The position numbers and the translations under genes are program-made. Below are positions 12,414-23,648 of a DNA stretch of 64,000 nucleotides, piece after piece. The stretch is from assembly GCA_027563935.2 (NCBI GenBank), contig JANVAS020000222.1, positions 5,456,001-5,520,000 of the forward strand, written 5' to 3'. The stretch comes from Costus lasius. Taxonomy: Eukaryota; Streptophyta; Magnoliopsida; Zingiberales; Costaceae. Every line of letters starts with the position of its first letter. Position 1 is the first letter of the stretch. The notes beneath the pieces are model-generated. The model ran no database searches and was not told the DNA's origin. It saw only the letters and a list, made by a program, of their open reading frames with translations.

Positions 12414-14182
12414 GGTGTTCGTTGCTGCAGGAATCTACAACAATGCAAGAACAGCAAGGTCAGTATCAATGTCTAGAATCAATCCAGGACTTAAGAAAGA
12501 TTCTTTTCTCACTATTTTGTCTGACTGAAAAATCCAGTAAACAGTCCGAAAGAGTAACACTCTTTTAGTGAGATGGGATCCAGATTTCATACTTGGTCTC
12601 CGCGTCCCGCTCAGGCGAGATAAGATGCACAGAGATGACAAGCACTAATTTCTGGTAGGCTGTACCAGCCAATCGCCAACCCGTGCGATTCCCCTTCATC
12701 TGGGCAATTCAGCAGACTGTGCCAACTGAGTTGGTACAACACAGTCTCTGATCCCACAGATGGCTGCCTCCATGTGCTACCATATGCGCCACATATGTAG
12801 CCTACATGGTCAAGCTGACCCGACCTACTCCCTGGACCACCACGTGCTATGCTGAGCAACGAGAAGGGATAAATCCCTACTCTGTAACACGCAGGTGAAA
12901 TCCCGCACTGTCTGAAGATAGATGGACGTGCCCACTGAGTGGGTACAACACGGCTCCAACGATAATCAGAACAGTGAGGTTTCGCGTCAGAAGGCTTACG
13001 AGCTTGATATGTTAGCGTTGGATTTTAACGGTCTTTTAACTTCTTAACTATCATGCAAACCCTATGGTGATAGCAGAAGATAAACTCATGCAGTTCTAAT
13101 TATATATGGAATAAAAAGAAAGCATGGATCTTATGTGGTAAAAGCCCATAGAGCCTAAGTAAGACCTTAACCTAATTTTTAAGTCTTCACTAGCTCTTCT
13201 TGGGTCTTTTTCCTTTCATCTGGTCCAACCCAGGGCCCTAGCGCCAAGAGCACCTCAGGTGCGCCACCAGGTGAATGCCCCTCTTGGATGTGTGCCTTTG
13301 TGTTCTTGTCTGATTGAAACACATTTTAATCTATCTAGACAAGGTTGACTCGCAGGTCAACTACACATTATAAATAAATTAAAAATTGTGATTCGCAGAT
13401 CACAAAATAATAATTTACCAGGCTCGCAGGCCCCAGCACAGCACACATTAAAAGGGCAACCCACATAAGATTAAATAAACAAGCACATGGAATCAAATCA
13501 ACATGTGATCCATTTAACAAGAAAATAAAATTTTGAAAACCCCATTGGCATCAATTTTAATTTTCTTATGAGCCCTACAACCTTACAATGGTCCATTGAT
13601 AGGGATCCACTCATCCATCTAGTCAGATCCTCTGTCCCTTGCATGCACCAAGTCCTAACTGACTCGCGTTGACCTAATGGTCAACCATGCATGCGCCAAG
13701 GGCTGAACAACCCTCATGAGTTCTGGCAAGCGGGTGTGACCCCGGGCCTAACTCATGTGTTCTTACTGGTTGTCTCAACCAGACCTCGCTACACGCCTAA
13801 GATGCAATCGACCTATGGCCACCTTGTGCTTGCGCACAGGTGCCATCTGGTCGATCCATCTAGGCTGTCAGATGGTCTGATCAGACTATTGGATCCAACA
13901 TAGAGGTGACTTCAACCCCATCAACCCATCTAAGGGTTTATTGTAGGCGCCACTTAGATCTAGTGAGGCGCACAAGTGATTAAGTTTTTAAGAAAACCTA
14001 CATCATTCAACATGCGCCCTCCTTCATCATATATGCGTGCGCAAGGGAGTAAAAACATACACCATGTATTTTTCACTACTAAACATGAGATGCGCAAGAT
14101 GCTAACTACTAGATCTACTAGTTAAACACAAACAAGGATCACAAATCAACAAGCAATCATATGATTCTACATACAACCGCAT
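12414..14182 (-). other. 5' leader of copia C
   Basis: About 1.77 kb of family leader. Its hairpin stem around 13345-13365 is GTTGAC/GTCAAC with loop CTGCGA on the minus strand, matching the intact copia, whereas B, D and E have ATTGAC/GTCAAT. It lacks the tRNA-like segment of B/D/E. No ORF is supported. Confidence 0.75.
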
Positions 14183-14194
14183 GCTCTAATACCA
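14183..14194 (-). other. Primer binding site, copia C
   Basis: Minus strand TGGTATTAGAGC, one substitution from the family primer site, two bases from the LTR. Confidence 0.85.
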
Positions 14195-14196
14195 AT

Positions 14197-15944
14197 TGTA
14201 GAAACCCCTTTCAAGAGGGGGGCCGAAACTTGTAGAAAACCCCTTTCAAGAGGGAAGCCGAAACCCTGATTGTGGCGCACATATAGAGTTTTGCAAGCGG
14301 AAGATAGGGCTTCATGGGATCGCAATCATAAAAGCATATGATCAACTTGTATAAGAGGTATAGATCTAAAAGATCATACCAATGCCATCGATTTGATGAT
14401 GCCTTGGAAGCAAAGGTTCAAGTGCTCCTTCTCCAAAGGTGACGCACACAACCGATGACGATAGCTTGCTCTTTGAGTCCTTTGTGCTAGCAAAAGCACT
14501 TCAAAGAATCCTTGTCGCGTGAGGGTGTTTCCGAGATGAAGCTTGGCGAGTGTAACCTTCTTCTTCTCCTTCTCGTCCGAATCCTCGTCCGAATCCTTTC
14601 GCCCCCAAAGAGGAACGTTGAGAAGAGAAGAGTGAAGTCGAGCGTTCAAAACGCTTTTGCGTTAAGGTGAAGTCGCCTTCATTACATTCCATAAATGGAA
14701 GATATGAAGCCATGCGCCACAACCAAACCAAAAACGCCTAACGCCTTGAACCAAGCGTTCACCCTTTGTGAACCGGTTCAAGCAACTTTAATCCACTTCA
14801 ATTTGGTTCAAGAACCAAATTAAACCAGCCCAAGCCATGGTCTAGATCTCACTCTGAACCAAAGGGTTCAAGATCTAACCGTTCATCTCTTGATGCTCTT
14901 GATCTCACCGATCTAGCATCAACTCTCTCGATCGAAGCTTACCGATCTCAAGCCCCAATCAATCAAACATGATCAGACCAGATCTCACTTACAATCAGAG
15001 TCTCTTTCCCTTTAAACTGAACCTTAACAATTCAGTCCACACGATCTGACTTAAGTAAGCCATATCACCAAATTGTGCGACCCTGAGGGTTTCCTTTAAA
15101 TGTCGGTAACGATAACTCATGTTATCACGATCAGTGAGGGGTATCTAGCAACACATCACTGTCTCCCGATATAAAGGAAAGAGTCTTCCAAGACTTCACC
15201 CAAACCACAGCACAAGCGTGAATCAACTCACTAGGCATTACATGTTTCCTTTGCCACTGGATGTTCTTATTGGACAAGCCTGTCAAGCTTGTAACTCCAA
15301 TATGATGAGCATGATTAGATCAGATGAGCATAGTCACCTGGGTATGGCCATACACTTTCTCAATCATCTCATCTAGGGGGCCCCTATAGAACACCACACT
15401 CCTTCAACAAGGAGACGGCAATCCTCTATCTATCATTAGTGCCCTAACCTGACTCATGATCATTATCCAAGATAGTCTATAACCATTATGTTTCAAATGA
15501 TATTGAACTACCTCAAAACAATGACAATCATCATTTAGAAACACAAGTGATCTCAAGTCAGAGGACATGTGCCACTTGTTGCAATCAAGGATCATTCACA
15601 TTGTGACAAGCAATTGAATATCCTAGTAGGGTCTGTCCAGTACATCCAATGTACCCATGAGTCTACATCTTATTCCATGCTCGAAGCATCCTATAAGATT
15701 AGAATACATATTAGTCTCAATCATATCAAGGCTGTCTCATGTTCACCAAGATATATCGACTAAGGACATTTAGCATGTCAGCCTAGCTGAACAGCTTTGA
15801 GACATTATTCAGTAGTACACTTATTACAGCAGACAAGGTAACAACCTGAATAATAACCATGCCTTTATAAACACAAGAGTTTATTACATGATACTGATAC
15901 AATCCCAAGGCCTCAAACATTAGCCTTAAGGGCATACCCCAACA
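14197..15944 (-). repeat. 5' LTR of copia C (1748 bp, duplicated terminus)
   Basis: Longer than its sisters because the terminal ~34 bp next to the primer site are tandemly duplicated (14197-14230 and 14231-14265), so two successive ...TCTACA ends exist. The outer end abuts gag of element D. Confidence 0.9.
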
Positions 15945-16842
15945 CCTATACATTTGAACAAATGTGAACTCCACATGCAGTGTCCAACACCCATGAAACA
16001 GAAGAAGATGAAATCATGACTTCCGTCACGTAAATACCCGAGCCAGAAGGAATGCTTCCCCTGTTGACTCCTTGGAGCGCTTTACAGTCCTTTTTCCAGT
16101 GACCTGGTTGGCCACAATGGAAACATCTGTATTCCTTAGACCGCTTCAGCTTTTGCTTCAGAGCCTTGTTGTAGTTCTTGACTGGGGCTTTGCCCTTCTT
16201 CCCCTTCTTCTTGTTCCTTGAAGGAAACATCAAGACAGAGGTTGAAGGCTTTTCCTTCAGAGTCTCCTCAGTAGTCAAGAGCATGTTCAGCAGCTCTGCC
16301 GGAGTACAGTCGATTTTGTTCATATTAAAGTTAATGATGAACGCATCGAAAGAGGCCGGGAGAGACTGCAGAATAATGTCTACAGCAAGCTCCTGATTGA
16401 TGGTATGTCCCAGTTTCTCTAGAGACTCCTTGTACCCAATCATCTTGAGCACATGAGCTCCCACTGGACTCCCTTCAGCCAGTTTGCTCTGAAAGAAAAG
16501 TTTTGTCAGATTATAGCGTTCAGTCCTCGCCTGTGCAGCATACAACAGCTTGAGGTTCGCTATAATATCAATAGCCGACATATCCTCATGCTGACGCTGC
16601 AGCTGTGGCGTCATCGACGCAAGCATCAGGCAAGCGACATCAATGCTATCATTGCCATGCTTTTCATAAGCTTCACGAACCGCCCTTGCAGCGTTCGGAG
16701 CGGGTTGAGGCGGTATCGCCGTCTCGAGGACATACAGTTTCCTCTCTGCCTTAAGAACGATCTTAAGGTGTCCGTACCAGTCTGAGAAGTTCGGCCCAGC
16801 AAACTTCTCGCGTTCCAGTAGGGATCGCACATTGAAATTCGT
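15945..16842 (-). pseudogene. Copia D gag-protease fragment, start codon lost
   Basis: Family gag through the CCHC knuckle (CFHCGQPGHWKKDC) to the protease motif DTACGVHICSN, about 300 codons. The family start ATG is ACG here (16840-16842), and the codon after ...CSNV is TAG where relatives have CAG (15947-15949). Both lesions are shared with E. It ends at the LTR of C. Confidence 0.9.
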
Positions 16843-18757
16843 GGTGTTCGTTGCTGCAGGTATCTACAACAATGCAAGAACAGCAAGGTCAGTATCAATG
16901 TAAGAATCAATCCAGGACTTAAGGAAGATTCTTTTCTCACTATTTTATCTGGCTGAAAAATCCAGCAAAACAGCCCGAAAGAGTAGAACCCTTTTAGTGA
17001 GATGGGATCCAGATTTCATACTTGGTCTCCGCGTCCCGCTCAGGCGAGATAAGATGCACAGAGAGTACAAGCACTAATCTCTGGTAGGCTGTCCCAGCCA
17101 ATCGCCAACCCGTGCGATTCCCCTTCATCTGGGCAATCCAGCAGACTGTGCCAACTGAGTTGGTACAACACAGTCTCTGACCCCACAGATGGCTGCCTCC
17201 ATGTGCTACCATATGCGCCACATATGTAGCCTACATGGTCAAGCTGACCCGACCTACTCCCTGGACCACCACGTGCTATGCTGAGCAACGAGAAGCGATA
17301 AATCCCTTCTCTGTAACACGCAGGTGTAATCACGCACCGTCTGAAGATAGATGGACGTGCCCACTGAGTGGGTACAACACGGCTCCAACGATAATCAGAA
17401 CAGTGAGGTTTCGCGTCAGAAGGCTTAGGAGCTTGATATTTTTAGTGTTGGATTTTAACGGTCTTTTATCTTGTTCACTATCATGCAATTCCTATGGTGA
17501 TAGCAGAAGATAAATAAATCATGCTGTTCTACTTATTTAAACAACAATAAAAGAAAGCATGGATCTTATGTGGTAAAAGCCCATAGCCTAAGTAAAACCT
17601 TAATTAACTTAAGTCTTCACTTGCTTTTCTTCATGGGTCTTTTGCTGCTCATCTGGCCCAAACTAGGGCCCAAGCGCCATCTGCAGCTCAGGTGCGCCTA
17701 CCAGGGAAAATGCGCCTGGTCCCAGAGTCGAACCCTGGACCTCCTTCCTGGTCTAGCCACTGCTGCAAGCGCCTCTGCCAAGTGTACTCTGTGCTCTTGT
17801 CTGATTAACTTACAAATTAATCTATCTAGACAAGATTGACATGTAGGTCAATTACATTTTATAAATTAAATAATATGTGATGCGCAGATCACAATAACTA
17901 TTAATTTACATTTAAGTTCCAGGCACGCAGGCCCCAGCACAGCACACAATTAAACGGGCAGCCCACATAAGATGAAATAAACAAGCAAATGGCATCAAAT
18001 ATCATGTGATCCAATCAGGAAAATAAAATTTTGAAAAACCGCATTGGCATCAATTTTAATTTCCTTATTTGCCCTGCTGCCTTACAACGGTCCATTAATA
18101 GGGATCCACTCATCAATCTAGTCAGATCCATTGTCCTTGCATGCACCAAGTCCTAACTGACTTGAGTCGACCAAATGGTCAACCATGCATGCGCCTAGGG
18201 CTGAACGACCACAATGAGGTCTGGCAGGCGGGTGTGACCCCGGGCCTAACTCATGTGCGTTCATAGGGTGTCTCAACCAGACATCGCTACACGCCGTCTG
18301 CAGTCGACCTATAGCCACCTCAGGCTTGCGCCAAGGTGCTATCTGGTCGACCCATCTAGGCTGTCAGATAGTCTGATCAGACTGTTTGGATCTATTTAGA
18401 AGATGACTTCAACCCTAATAACCCGTCTAAGGGTTTAAAGCAGGCGCTAGTTAGATCTAATGTGAGTCGCGCAAGAGTTTTGTTTTTTCAGAAAAACCAA
18501 AGCATGTGCCAACTAAAGGAAACAAATATTGAGTTTCGACATGCAGAAAGTATCATGTAAACTTTCGCATAAACTATAGATCTAACCCATAAGCGCAACC
18601 AAAGAAGCATCATTCATGCGCCACAAATGACTAAACATGCGACAAGACAAGCATGTAAAATTTTCGCATGAAGATAACCCTAGGTCTATTCAGCTTGCGC
18701 AAACATGGATCACAATACATAACATAAAGCAATCATATGAATCATGCATCAAACATG
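16843..18757 (-). other. 5' leader of copia D
   Basis: About 1.9 kb, near-identical to the leader of E (26044-27958). It contains the TCA-loop hairpin pair and the tRNA-like segment (B-box-like 17724-17734, A-box-like 17757-17767). Small ORFs are non-coding by comparison with siblings. Confidence 0.75.
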
Positions 18758-18769
18758 GCTCTGATACCA
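18758..18769 (-). other. Primer binding site, copia D
   Basis: Minus strand TGGTATCAGAGC, two bases from LTR 18772-20438. Confidence 0.88.
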
Positions 18770-18771
18770 AT

Positions 18772-20438
18772 TGAGAGTCCCCTAAATCTAAGGGGGGCGA
18801 AACCCTAAACTGGCGCAAACATAATATGGGCAGCGGATGCTAGGGTTTCATAGGATCGAAAACATGTCACATGATTAACTTTTAACAACATGTATTCATG
18901 ATAAGAATTCATACCATAGCCATCTCTGGATGGCGCCTTGGAAGCAAAAACGCAAATGCCTTTTTCTCCAAAGATGACGCACACAATGAGAAGGCGACTA
19001 CTTCCTTGGCGACTTTGTGCTAGCAAATCTTCAAGGAGTCCTTCGTATGGAGGATATGAGATCTCTTGCGGCTAGGTCGATGAAGCTCTTGCACCCCTCT
19101 TTTCATGTATCCTTGTCACCACACGAGAGCGAGAGCCATAAAGAGGCGACGAGTGCAACGTTCTCATTGAACGTGGGAGCGTGGCTTCTAAAAATAGCAA
19201 GCCAAAAACTCGCCTCATACTCTCATGCGATCATGCGTTCACTTCAAGTGAACCAATCGCTCCTCTTTGAACCGAGCCATGGTTCAATTGCATTTGGTTC
19301 AAACACCAAATCAAACTAGCCCAAGCCTTTAGTCCAGATCAAATTAAACCCCTAAGGCTTAAGATCTGACCGTTGATCTCTTGATGCTCTTGATCTCACC
19401 AATCTAGCATCAATTCTCTCAATCAAAGCTTACCGATCTCAAGCCCTAATCAATCAAACATGATCAGACCAGATCTCACTTTCAATCAGAGATTAAATCC
19501 CTTTAAAACTGAATCCAAACAATTCAGTCCACACGATCTGACTTAAGTAAGCCATATCATCAAATTGTGCGACCCTAAGGGTTTTCTTTAAATGTCGGTA
19601 ACGATAACTTACGTTATCACGATCGGTGAGGGGTATCTAGCAACACATCACTGTCTCCCGATATAAAGAAAAGAGTCTTCCAAGACTACACCCAAAACAC
19701 AGCACAAGTGTGAATCCAACTCACAAGGCATACATGCTTCCTCTGCCACTGGATGTTCTTTATTGGACAAGCCTGTCAAGCTCGTAACTCCAATATGATA
19801 AGCATGATTAGATCAGATGAACACAGTCATCTGGGTATGGCCATACACTTTCTCAATCATCTCATCCAGGGGGCCCCTTTAGAACATCACACTCCAATTA
19901 AGGAGACGGCATTCCTATATCTATCACTAGTGCCCTAACATGACTCAAGCTCACCATCCAAGATAGTCTATAATCATTATGTTTCAAATGATATTGAACT
20001 ACCTCAAAACAATGACAATCATCATTTAGAAACACAAGTGATCTCAAGTCAAAGGAAATGTGCCACTTGTACACATACAAGGATTATTCACATTGTGACA
20101 AGCAATTGAATATCCTAGTAGGGTCTGTCCAGTACATCCAATGTACCCATGAGTCTACATCTTATTCCATGCTCGAAGCATCCTATAAGATTAGAACACA
20201 TATTAGTCTCAATCATATCAAGGCTGTCTCATGTTCACCAAGATATATCGACTAAGGACTTTACTGCATGTCAGCCCAGCTGAACAGCATTTGAGACATT
20301 ATTCAGAAGTACACTTATTACAGCAGACAAGGTAACAACCTGAATAACAACCATTGCCTTTATAAACTAAAAAGTTTATACATGATACTGTTACTATCCC
20401 AAGGCCTCAAACATTAGCCTTAAGGGCATACCCCAACA
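18772..20438 (-). repeat. LTR shared by D (5') and E (3'), 1667 bp
   Basis: Minus-strand start at 20438, end ...GGGGACTCTCA at 18772, with the CCCCT-N7-AGGGG terminal hairpin at 18779-18795. Flanked on one side by D's primer site and on the other by E's polypurine tract and RNase H end. Confidence 0.92.
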
Positions 20439-20458
20439 ATCTCCCACTTGCACTTAAT

Positions 20459-21943
20459 CTAATGGTTGAGAAATCTCAAACCCATATTATTACAGTGCTT
20501 CTCATGCTTCTGCTGCGCCAGAGGCTTGGTAAGCGGGTCTGCTAGATTGTCATCTGTATGAACCTTGCAGACTTTGATCTCGCCACGATCTATGACCTCC
20601 CTGATCAAGTGAAACCGTCTCTGTATGTGCTTGGACTTCTGGTGCGACCGTGGTTCCTTTGCTTGTGCAATTGCTCCAGTGTTATCACAGAAGATAACTA
20701 AAGGATCTGCACTCGAAGGAACAACACCAAGTTCTTGAACGAACTTACGAATCCACACTGCCTCCTTGGATGCTTCCGAGGCTGCAACATACTCGGCTTC
20801 TGTTGTGGAATCAGCAACGATTGACTGTTTGAAACTTTTCCACACCACTGCACCTCCATTCAAGCTAAAAATATAGCCTGATTGCGATCGGAAATCATCC
20901 TTGTCAGACTGGAACGAAGCATCAGTATATCCTTCTATACTGAGTTCTTCCTGACCACCATACACCAAGAACATATCTTTGGTCCTCCGCAGATATTTTA
21001 AAATGTTCTTGACCGCAATCTAGTGCGCCATACCTGGATTACTTTGGAACCGACTGGTCACGCTTAACCCGTAAGCGACGTCTGGGCGAGTACACAACAT
21101 TGCATACATAATGGACCCAATAGCCGAAGCATAAGGCGTTTTGTCCATTTCATCTTTCTCAGTCTGTGTTTGTGGACACTGACTCTTCGAAAGATTCAGA
21201 CCATGTCTGACTGGAAGATATCCTCTTTTAGAATTCTCTAAATGAAATCTCTCCAGGACTTTATCGATGTAAGTACTCTGGCACAGCCCGAGAAGCCTCT
21301 TAGATCTATCCCTGTAGATCTTCACACCTAATACATAGGCTGCTTCTCCAAGATCTTTCATCCGAAAACATTTCCTTAACCATGCCTTAACCGCATGCAT
21401 TTCAGGAATATCGTTTCCAATGATCAAGATATCATCGACGTAGAGGACTAGGAAAGTAATCACGCTCCCACTAAACCTCTTATATACACACGGGTCATCC
21501 TCGTTCTTGATGAAACCAAACTCACTGATTGATTCATCAAAACGAATATTCCAGCTTCTAGATGCTTGTTTAAGTCCATAAATGGACTTCTTTAACTTGC
21601 ATATCTTATGACGATCTGATGGATTAGTGAAACCTTCTGGTTGTGTCATATACACATCCTCATCTAGATTTCCATTAAGGAAAGCCGTCTTCACATCCAT
21701 CTGCCAGATCTCATAATCATAATATGCAGCTATCGCGAAAAGAATCCGAATAGACTTGAACATAGCTACAGGTGAGAAAGTTTCATCATAATCTATCCCG
21801 TAGATTTGTTTGAAACCTTTCGCAACTAGCCTGCCTTTATAGGTAACCACGTTACCATCCATGTCAATCTTCTTCTTGAAGATCCATTTACAGCCTATAG
21901 GGATAACTCCCGGAGGCGGATCAACCAAATCCCAGACTTGGTT
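20459..21943 (-). pseudogene. Copia E pol, RT-RNase H half
   Basis: Continuation of E's polyprotein downstream of the solo LTR: reverse transcriptase (WQMDVKTAFLNG, YVDD) and RNase H (GYTDASF, TEAEY, CDNTGAI) to the family terminator. A TAG at about 21017-21019 replaces the Trp of the family AHWIA motif (TGG to TAG). Otherwise open. Together with three further lesions upstream this copy is dead, although each catalytic motif is still legible. Confidence 0.92.
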
Positions 21944-21948
21944 ATCTG

Positions 21949-23643
21949 TGTTGGAACCCCTTTCGAGAGGGGGGCAAAAACCCTAATCATGGCGCAAATG
22001 AAATTTATGCAAGCGGAAGCAAGGGTTTCAAGATCTTTTGCATGCCATATATTCAACTATCATAGATTGATAAGAACAAGGGGAGATTCATACCAACGCC
22101 ATAGGCTTGGAATTCGGCTTGGAAGAAGAGAACAAGTAAGGTCTCCTCCACAAGTCCACACACAAGATGAAGATGCTCACTTCCTTGACGTCCCTTGTGC
22201 TAGCAAGGCACCCAAGCTATCTTGTCGAATGGAAAGGGGGTGATTAGATGAATCCCTATGGCCGAGAGCTCCTCTTCCTTGTCTTCCTCTTTCGTCAACC
22301 ACACAACGAAAAGGATCAAGGCGTTGTCGTCAAGAGACCAACGCTTAAGCGTTTTGGCGTTTATGCAAAACCGGCTTTGAAGACTTTCCATAAATGGAAG
22401 ACAATCAAGCCATGCGCTCAAGACAAACCAAAAACGTTTATTGTCATTGAACCAAGCGTTCACATTTGTGAACCGGTTCAAGCCAATCGTCCAATCGAAT
22501 TTGGTTCATCAAACCAAACCGAAATAGCTCAAGCCACTTGGTCTAGACCAAATTGAACCCTAAGGCTCACGATCTAACCACTCATCTCCTGATGCCCCTG
22601 ATCTCCCCGATCTAGCATCATTTCTCTCGATCGAAGCTTACCGATCTCAAGCCCTAATCAATCAAACATGATCAGACCAGATCTCACTTACAATCAGAGA
22701 TTAAATCCCCTTTAATCTGAACTCAAAGAATCCAGTCCATACGATCTGACTCAAGTAAGCCATATCATCAAATTGTGCGACCCTGAGGGTTTCCTTTAAA
22801 TGTCGGTAACGATAACTTACGTTATCACGACCAGTGAGGGGTATCTAGCAACACATCACTGTCTCCCGATATAAAGGAAAGAGTCTTCCAAGACTTCTCC
22901 CAAACCATAGCACAAGTGTGAATCAAACTCACGAGGCATACATGTGTCCTTTGCCACTAGATGTTCTTATTGGACAAGCGTGCCAAGCCTGTAATTCCAA
23001 TATGATGAGCATGATTAGATCAGATGCACATAGTCATCTGGGTATGGCCATACACTATCTCAATCATCTCATAAGGGGGCCCTTTAGAACACCACACTCC
23101 TTAAACAAGGAGACGACAATCCTATGTCTATCACTAGTGTCCTAACCTGACTCATGATCATTATCCAAGATAGTCTATGATCATTATCTTTCAAATGATA
23201 TTGAACTACCTCAAAACAATGACAGTCATCATTTAGAAACACAAGTGATCTCAAGTCAGAGGACATGTGCCACTTGTTGCAATCAAGGAATATTCACATT
23301 GTGACAAGCAATTGAATATCCTAGTAGGGTCTGTCCAGTACATCCAATGTACCCATGAGTCTACATCTTATTCCATGCTCGAAGCATCCTATAAGATCAA
23401 CACACATATTAGTCTCAATCATATCAAGGCTGTCTCAGGTTCACCAAGATATCTCGACTAAGGACATTTTGCATGTCAGCCTAGCTGAACAGCTTTGAGA
23501 CATTATTCAGAAGTACACTTATTACAGCAGACAAGGTAACAACCTGAATAATAACCATGCCTTTTATAAACATAAGAGTTTATTACATGATACTTTTACA
23601 ATCCCAAGGCCTCAAACATTAGCCTTAAGGGCATACCCCAACA
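21949..23643 (-). mobile_element. Solo copia LTR inserted in pol of E (1695 bp)
   Basis: A complete family LTR on the minus strand (TGTTGGGG...CCAACA) with no internal region. It is flanked by ATCTG at 21944-21948 and ATCTG at 23644-23648, and pol of E continues across it. This is a genuine insertion later reduced to a solo LTR by LTR-LTR recombination. Its terminal hairpin is CCCCT-N6-AGGGG at 21957-21972. Confidence 0.95.
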
Positions 23644-23648
23644 ATCTG

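Larger units (their letters stand above)
12171..15944 (-). mobile_element. Copia C: truncated LTR-leader-gag stub
   Basis: Same architecture as B: 5' LTR 14197-15944, primer site, leader and only the first ~81 gag codons, cut at 12171 where the LTR of B starts. It is interpreted as the host of B's insertion. Confidence 0.85.
15945..20438 (-). mobile_element. Copia D: truncated unit sharing its LTR with E
   Basis: Gag fragment 15945-16842, leader 16843-18757, primer site 18758-18769 and LTR 18772-20438, which is at the same time the 3' LTR of E. The whole block is nearly identical to 25146-29639 of E (constant offset 9201), including the same inactivating changes, so D and E arose by tandem duplication, not by separate insertions. 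It is cut at 15945 by the LTR of C. Confidence 0.88.
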
